DNA of 64,000 bases from contig CAWATZ010000007.1 in assembly GCA_963784995.1 (NCBI GenBank), forward strand, positions 62,001 to 126,000, written 5' to 3'. Shown piece after piece: positions 59,643 through 64,000 of the stretch. How positions within the stretch are numbered: the first letter of the stretch is position 1; every line of letters begins with the position of its first letter. The position numbers and the translations under genes were made by a program. The DNA is from CAWATZ01 sp963784995. Lineage in GTDB: Bacteria; Planctomycetota; Planctomycetia; Gemmatales; Gemmataceae. Below the pieces are notes generated by a model. The model had not been told where the DNA came from. It ran no database searches and saw only the letters and a program-made list of their open reading frames with translations.

Positions 59643-61286
59643 CTAACCCACTCCGAACACTTCCTCGTTCTCCTGTCCCTCGGCCTGGTCCGTCCCGGCC
59701 CATCGCCTGTCCGCTCGGCGTCCTGTCGCTGGGCTTGTGGCGTTCTGGTTAACGGCACCGCTTCGCACCTGGTTGCCGCTCAGACCGCTCGCTTGCGAGA
59801 CGTTGACTGGCGGCGTCGGTTGCGTCGCCGAATTCTCCGCCGGCCTGCCGGCTCCGCTCCCCGATTCCGTTGGTCCGAGTTCGCCCACCAGGCTTGCGTC
59901 CATCTCGGCCGAGCTGCTCGCGGACGACTCCGCCTCCTCCACCAACTGACCGCCGGCCTTGAGCCCGCTGACGGCAGAGACCGTGATGCTGGAGCCATAT
60001 CCCGGATCGCCGGGGACCAGCAGCAAGCCGGGGACGACCAGGTTGGCGGAGGGTGAGCCGAGGCCGGTGGCCAGGTCGTAGCCGGGCCCGGCCGCGTAGC
60101 CGTTGGAGCCGGTGGTAATGTCGTGGAAGTCGCTGCTGGGCAGGGAATACAGCGCCGACTGGGCCCCATTCAGCGAGGGCCGGCCGTACCAGGCCCGCGC
60201 CTGGTCGGCCAGGGCAATCAGCCCGGCCCATTGCGGCGTTCCCGCGCTGGTGCCGCCCGCGGCCAGCCAGCCGGAGTAACCGGTATAGGGCGTGATGGTG
60301 CTGTAGACGTAGACGCCCGAATAGGGATCGGCATTGTAGGCGACGTCCGGCGTCGTGCGGTAGGTGCTGAACTGAACGCCGGCCTGGTAGCTGGGCCGGG
60401 CGAGATACTTGCTGTAGCCACCGCCGCCCCAGCTCCAGGCAGTCTCGCCGGCGTAGGTATAACCGTAGACGGTAAGGGAAGATCCGCCGACGGCCAGGAC
60501 GTTGGGCGACACCGCGGGCCAGTCCGCTCCGTAGTAGGCGCCGCTGTCGCCGGCCGCGGCGACAAAGGTGATGCCGCCCGGCTGGTCATTGCCGCCCAGG
60601 TGCCCGGCCGGCGTGGTGAAATAGCCGTTGTAATACTGCTCGCCGTTGAACTCGGTCGTGGCCCAGCTCATCGACACCACGCTCACGCCCGGCGTGTTGC
60701 GCGCCGTGTTCAGCGCCGTCAGCAGGTCGATGCCGCCATTGGTGTTCGCCTCGACCAGCAGGATGTTGGCCCCGGGGGCAATGGCGTGCGCCCACTCCAC
60801 GTCCAGGGCGATCTCGGTGTCCCACAGGGCGTTGGCAACCGGGTAATTGGCCGACTGACCAAACTCGTTGACCTTGCTGAAGAACTGACTGACGCCGGCA
60901 GCGGTCTGTCCCGGCAGACCAAAGGTCCGATCGAAGGTGGCCAGGTCGCTGGCAATGTACGGATCGTCGTAGGCCGCGATGATGGCGATGGTCTGGCCGG
61001 CCCCGTTCTCCGGCAGACTGCTGAAACCGTACGCGGCCCGGACCTGGGCCGGGGTGTACACGGCCGGGCCGTAGCTCGCCTGGGGGGACAGAGCCAGGGC
61101 CGCGGGAGTCGCGTCCAGGAGCGGTGCCGCCACGATACCGGTCGCCGACAGCAGATTGCGTTGCTCTAACTCCTCCAGGGAAAGGAGGAGGCGCCGTTGA
61201 CATCCTGTCCCCATTGCGGAGACGGAAGACCTCCGAACACGCGGGGTGAGCCAGGCTGGGAAGGGAAACGATTCATTTTGCGACAT
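59643..61286 (-). CDS. Secreted sedolisin-type serine-carboxyl peptidase (S53)
   Basis: A 547-residue protein; ATG 61286 (GAGAGG close upstream) is used, ATG 61214 is possible. The N-terminus has LLLSLEELEQRNLLSA, the planctomycete L-E-x-R-x-L-L-S-A motif found on exported proteins. The peptidase domain has the sedolisin Glu/Asp pair in LWDTEIALDVEWAHAIAPGA, an oxyanion-type region VSMSWATTEF, ITFVAAAGDSGAYYG, and the Ser in GGTSAGTPQWAGLIALADQA, followed by the Ca-site region GYDLATGLGSPSANLVV. Sedolisins cleave proteins at acidic pH. The usual N-terminal pro-domain is missing, since the domain starts at residue 60. The C-terminal 100 residues are low-complexity Ser/Gln-rich. Confidence 0.88.
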   Translation of the reverse strand: MSQNESFPFPAWLTPRVRRSSVSAMGTGCQRRLLLSLEELEQRNLLSATGIVAAPLLDATPAALALSPQASYGPAVYTPAQVRAAYGFSSLPENGAGQTIAIIAAYDDPYIASDLATFDRTFGLPGQTAAGVSQFFSKVNEFGQSANYPVANALWDTEIALDVEWAHAIAPGANILLVEANTNGGIDLLTALNTARNTPGVSVVSMSWATTEFNGEQYYNGYFTTPAGHLGGNDQPGGITFVAAAGDSGAYYGADWPAVSPNVLAVGGSSLTVYGYTYAGETAWSWGGGGYSKYLARPSYQAGVQFSTYRTTPDVAYNADPYSGVYVYSTITPYTGYSGWLAAGGTSAGTPQWAGLIALADQARAWYGRPSLNGAQSALYSLPSSDFHDITTGSNGYAAGPGYDLATGLGSPSANLVVPGLLLVPGDPGYGSSITVSAVSGLKAGGQLVEEAESSASSSAEMDASLVGELGPTESGSGAGRPAENSATQPTPPVNVSQASGLSGNQVRSGAVNQNATSPATGRRADRRWAGTDQAEGQENEEVFGVG

Positions 61287-61437
61287 GTCCTCTCGCTGTT
61301 TGAGTTATTGGCCAGGTCGCTGGGTAGAGTTCTGCAGCACAGATCGGAATGTGCCGGACGTGCTGTCCAATCAAAGGATAGCGAATGTCCGGCTTGTAGC
61401 GGTTGTCTCCTTTCTTCCTTCTGTGCTAACAAGATCG

Positions 61438-61465
61438 ATTATATCAGTTGCCGCAGTCGCGACAA
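61438..61465 (-). promoter_or_regulatory. Promoter of the sedolisin gene
   Basis: On the minus strand: TTGTCG (61465-61460), 16-base spacer, TATAAT (61443-61438). The leader to ATG 61286 would be about 145 bases. Confidence 0.55.
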
Positions 61466-61584
61466 GCAGGAAACCCAGGAAGTTTGGCCACCTTGATTGG
61501 CAGGACACCCGCGGTCAACGGAGCGACTTTGGACCTGGCTGCCTTCTCGAAAGCAAACCGTCTCGATCGGTTGCTGTCCGTCCC

Positions 61585-61590
61585 TATAAT
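61585..61590 (+). promoter_or_regulatory. -10 element of the binding-protein gene
   Basis: A consensus TATAAT; the -35 position has no good match (TTGCTG is only 8 bases away). Transcription would start near 61597, about 40 bases before ATG 61638. Confidence 0.45.
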
Positions 61591-61637
61591 TCAAGCGGCG
61601 ACGCGGACCGGCTTTTTTTCGCTGCTGAGACAGGCTC

Positions 61638-62771
61638 ATGACCAGACGGTGGCTGCTGACGTTTCTGGCAATTACTTTGGGATTGGTCGCGGGATGCAGT
61701 TCCCGTGGCACTCCGGAGCCGTTCTGGATCGGGCATCTGGCCCCCTTCACCGGACCGGGCCGGGCCAGCGGCGAGCAGGCCCGTCAGGGAATTCAGCTGT
61801 TCATCGACCAGGCGGTGGCGCGGAACCTGAAGGTGGAGGGCCGATCCGTGGCCGTGCTGCACGTCAATGGCGACAGCAGCGCCGAGACGGTGCGTGCCCA
61901 GACGGCCCGGTTGCTGGCGGTCAACAAGGTGCTGGCCCTGATCGGTTCGCTGGACAGCGGCCTGGCGGAAAAGATGGTCCTGGAAGCGCAGAGCTTCAAG
62001 GCCCGGCTGGTGCTGACGGGCGAGGTCGTCGATTCGGCCCGATCGGACTCGGTGATTTGCCTCGGAGTCGATGCGGCCACCCGAGGTCGAGCGCTGGGCC
62101 AGCTGCCCCGCGACCAGGGCTGGGACCGGATCGCCGTCGTCAGCGACAGCAAATCGGTCCTGGCCGGCGACCTCCGCAGCGGCTTTCTGCGTGAGGTCCA
62201 CAAGGATGCCCGGATCACCATCGACGACCGCTGGACCTTCGCGGGACCGGACGCGGTCACCGGCAGCTGGCCCGCCGAAGTGGCGAAGTGGAAGCCGAAA
62301 GCCCTGCTGCTGGCCTGCGCGCCCCGGGCCTTTGTTCAGGGGAGCGACGCACTTCGCCAGGCCGGGTTCACGGGGCCGCTGCTCTACGGCGGCGAGGATG
62401 CCGGGGCCGAGGCGCTGCAGCGCGACGGCAGCGAGGCACCGGTGTACCTGGCCACGGTTTGCTGTACCGAGGGGCTGACGGCTCAGGGCCTGGAAATGGC
62501 GAGCAAGTACCAGGAAAAGTTCAAGGAAAAACCAGGGTTCGCGGCGTTCCAGGCTTACGATGCGATCCGCTACCTGGTCGAGTGTCTGCAGCAGGTGCCG
62601 CCGCCGGGCTTGCTCCGGCAGCGCAGCCGGCTGCCGGCCCTGGAAACCTTCGACAGCCTGACCGGAACGGTGACGTTCAAGGATCGCCGGACCAGCCGCA
62701 AGACGTTCCTGCTGGAGCTGAAAGGGCAAACGAGCCAACTGATCCGGTCGGTCGAGCCCGCGGCGGATTAG
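61638..62771 (+). CDS. Lipoprotein periplasmic binding protein (branched-chain amino-acid/amide type)
   Basis: A 377-residue protein with a lipoprotein signal (RRWLLTFLAITLGLVAGCSS; lipobox L-V-A-G-C, Cys20). The fold is the type 1 periplasmic binding protein of the LivJ/AmiC group: FWIGHLAPFTGPGRASGEQA, RQGIQLFIDQAVARNLKVEG, LLAVNKVLALIGSLDSGLAE, WDRIAVVSDSKSVLAGDLRS, PKALLLACAPRAFVQGSDAL, RQAGFTGPLLYGG and a C-terminal AFQAYDAIRYLVECLQQ, LTGTVTFKD. It would bind a small amide, amino acid or urea-type solute outside the membrane. No ABC permease genes adjoin, so a sensory role is also possible. Confidence 0.85.
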   Translation: MTRRWLLTFLAITLGLVAGCSSRGTPEPFWIGHLAPFTGPGRASGEQARQGIQLFIDQAVARNLKVEGRSVAVLHVNGDSSAETVRAQTARLLAVNKVLALIGSLDSGLAEKMVLEAQSFKARLVLTGEVVDSARSDSVICLGVDAATRGRALGQLPRDQGWDRIAVVSDSKSVLAGDLRSGFLREVHKDARITIDDRWTFAGPDAVTGSWPAEVAKWKPKALLLACAPRAFVQGSDALRQAGFTGPLLYGGEDAGAEALQRDGSEAPVYLATVCCTEGLTAQGLEMASKYQEKFKEKPGFAAFQAYDAIRYLVECLQQVPPPGLLRQRSRLPALETFDSLTGTVTFKDRRTSRKTFLLELKGQTSQLIRSVEPAAD

Positions 62772-62898
62772 CCTGCGCAGCCTGCCGGGTTTCCCTTGTT
62801 GCTCGGTGCCGCGAATCGTTATAAATGGAATCAGGAGTGGCGGAGAGCGTGTGGATCACTCTCGGCTCATCGTTTGTCCTCTGGTTCCGGCGAGCAGC

Positions 62899-63144
62899 AT
62901 GGCAATCCTGACACCACCGCCCGCTCCACCGCGTGTCGCTACCGGAGACAACGACGGGCTCAACAGCTTCCGGATGCGGGCGACCCAGGCCATCGCCACG
63001 CTGATCACCGTTGTCGTCACGGCCTGGATGTGTACCCTGGGCATCATCCCGGCCATCATCGCCCTGATGATCGCCAAGCATATCCTCGTTGCCATCCTGA
63101 TGATGAGCCTGGGCGTTGATAAGCCGCGTTCGCTCAAGAGGTGA
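62899..63144 (+). CDS. Small membrane protein
   Basis: An 81-residue protein; ATG 62899, although the ribosome-binding site is weak and a longer form is possible. After a Pro-rich start (MAILTPPPAPPRVATGDNDG) it has two closely spaced hydrophobic helices (IATLITVVVTAWMCTLGIIP and AIIALMIAKHILVAILMMSL) joined by a short turn, and a basic end. Typical of short planctomycete membrane peptides without assigned function. It lies between the binding-protein gene and a hairpin before the convergent aminotransferase. Confidence 0.55.
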   Translation: MAILTPPPAPPRVATGDNDGLNSFRMRATQAIATLITVVVTAWMCTLGIIPAIIALMIAKHILVAILMMSLGVDKPRSLKR

Positions 63145-63209
63145 ACTCCAACCCCTCCCCCCAGCCCCCTCCCCGCTTCGGGGAGGGGGCTGGGGGGAGG
63201 GGTTGGAGT
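63145..63209. repeat. Perfect inverted repeat (30-bp arms)
   Basis: Arms 63145-63174 and 63180-63209 with loop GCTTC; strong purine/pyrimidine strand bias (arm ACTCCAACCCCTCCCCCCAG onward). It lies between convergent stops (63144 and 63216). Confidence 0.93.
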
Positions 63210-63215
63210 CCCCTC

Positions 63216-64000
63216 TCACGCCGCAAACCGTTGTCGCTGGCGCAGGAACGACACGCAGCTCTGCACCACGCGCCGCTGCTGATCCACGGTCAGTTCCGGA
63301 AACATCGGGAAGGCGAGGACCTCCCGGCAAGCCTGCTCCGCCACCGGGAAGTCGCCCTTCTCATATCCCAGATAGCGCAGACACTCCTGCAGGTGCAGCG
63401 GCACTGGATAGTAAATCTCGCAGCCGACCCCTTCCGACTTCAGGTGCCGGACCAGGTTGTCGCGTTCCCCACGGGCCACGCGCACCACGTACTGGTTGAA
63501 GGTGTGCCGGCACTGGGGGGCGATGGTCGGCCGCTGCAGGAAGTGCGACAAATGCTCCTCCAGCAGCACGTCGTAGCGGCGGGCCACGGCCTGCCGGGCC
63601 TCGATCCAGCGGTCCAGGTGCGGCATCTTGACCCGCAGCAGGGCGGCCTGCAAGGCGTCGATCCGCGAGTTCCAGCCGACATACTTGTGGTAGTACCTCG
63701 GCTCCATGCCGTGGACGCGCAGGCACGCCATCCGGCTGGCCCACTCGGGGTCGGACGTGACCACCATGCCGGCGTCGCCGTAGCCGCCCAGGTTCTTGGT
63801 CGGGTAGAAGCTGAAGCAGCCGATGCTGCCCAGGCTGCCGACGCGCTTGCCCTGGTACTCCGCGCCCAGGGCCTGGGCGCCGTCCTCGATGATGGTCAGA
63901 TCGTGCCGTTCCGCGATCCGCCACAACGGCTCCATGTCGGCACACTGGCCGAACAGGTGGACCACCAGCAATGCTCGTGTCCGCGGCGTGATCTTGCTTT
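63216..64000 (-). CDS. DegT/DnrJ/EryC1/StrS-family sugar aminotransferase (5' partial)
   Basis: The frame is open to the window end, so the N-terminus is missing; 260 residues are visible. The PLP lysine lies in FSFYPTKNLGGYGDAGMVVT (S-F/x-x-x-x-K-N/x-L), with the PLP-facing Asp in TIIEDGAQALGAEY just before. Further family segments are YVGWNSRIDALQAALLRVKM, YYHKY and, near the end, HTFNQYVVRV, IYYPVPLHLQECLRYLGY and FPMFPELTVDQQRRVV. These enzymes transfer an amino group to keto-sugars of nucleotide sugars for surface polysaccharide or antibiotics. The surrounding cluster continues beyond the window. Confidence 0.92.
   Translation of the reverse strand, partial: SKITPRTRALLVVHLFGQCADMEPLWRIAERHDLTIIEDGAQALGAEYQGKRVGSLGSIGCFSFYPTKNLGGYGDAGMVVTSDPEWASRMACLRVHGMEPRYYHKYVGWNSRIDALQAALLRVKMPHLDRWIEARQAVARRYDVLLEEHLSHFLQRPTIAPQCRHTFNQYVVRVARGERDNLVRHLKSEGVGCEIYYPVPLHLQECLRYLGYEKGDFPVAEQACREVLAFPMFPELTVDQQRRVVQSCVSFLRQRQRFAA

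Larger units (their letters stand above)
61287..61637. other. 351-base divergent promoter region
   Basis: Holds the minus-strand promoter of the sedolisin gene (61438-61465) and a plus-strand TATAAT (61585-61590) before the binding-protein gene. A T-run at 61613-61619 follows the plus-strand -10. No palindrome, RNA gene or convincing small gene was seen. Confidence 0.6.

Overview
The window is GC-rich bacterial DNA from a planctomycete, most likely of the Gemmataceae/Isosphaeraceae side of the class. The evidence is a set of lineage-typical protein types: DUF1559 pilin-like proteins, a DUF1080 protein, a TIGR02996 domain fused to a formylglycine-generating-enzyme fold, an RNA polymerase sigma factor with a long membrane and HEAT-repeat tail, a secreted protease carrying an LEELEQRNLLSA type N-terminal motif, and zinc-ribbon plus membrane-anchor proteins. 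kdsB indicates LPS-type Kdo synthesis.

Layout. 1-6.7 kb: end of a peptide-binding protein, a caspase-fold protein without its catalytic Cys, a Tsr3-like protein, a SelW-like selenoprotein that reads through an in-frame TGA, a DUF1080 protein, and an O-methyltransferase. 6.9-14.4 kb: a Cys/Trp-rich secreted protein, a two-gene RelE-like plus Shedu-like (DUF4263) unit, a hydrolase, a D-amino-acid dehydrogenase-like enzyme, and a SUKH-domain gene beside LRR debris. 14.4-22.2 kb: pyrG, kdsB, a winged-helix protein, bshB1, a small conserved gene, xerC, a secreted thioredoxin-TPR protein and a CysQ-like phosphatase. 22.4-28.4 kb: three consecutive zinc-ribbon, membrane-anchored paralogues sharing shuffled modules. 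28.4-35.6 kb: Gfo/Idh oxidoreductase, two SUMF1-type proteins, ApbE, an unknown conserved protein, a broken DUF1016 nuclease gene and a TANGO2/NRDE protein. 35.6-45.9 kb: membrane and LRR proteins, eutB, a CNNM/CorC transporter-like protein, a PQQ-repeat/EF-hand protein and several small unknowns. 45.9-50.1 kb: a sigma-HEAT fusion followed by a paralogue lacking the sigma part, and a DUF1559 protein. 50.2-59.5 kb: an ABC ATPase with a probably leaderless mRNA, then nusA-infB-ylxP-rbfA and an endonuclease-III-like gene. 59.6-64 kb: a sedolisin protease, a periplasmic binding protein, a small membrane protein and a DegT-type aminotransferase cut by the window end.

Two features run through the whole window. 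First, most intergenic gaps contain a long, often perfect inverted repeat (arms of 13 to 56 bp), usually without a U-tract, and one arm sequence recurs at three distant sites. Second, six genes (pyrG, the small gene before xerC, the first zinc-ribbon paralogue, the Gfo/Idh gene, eutB, the PQQ-repeat gene) each need one single-base indel to restore the frame, mostly in GC-rich runs. This suggests residual sequencing error in the assembly rather than gene decay, so those products are described as whole proteins. No tRNA, rRNA, insertion sequence or CRISPR array was recognised.
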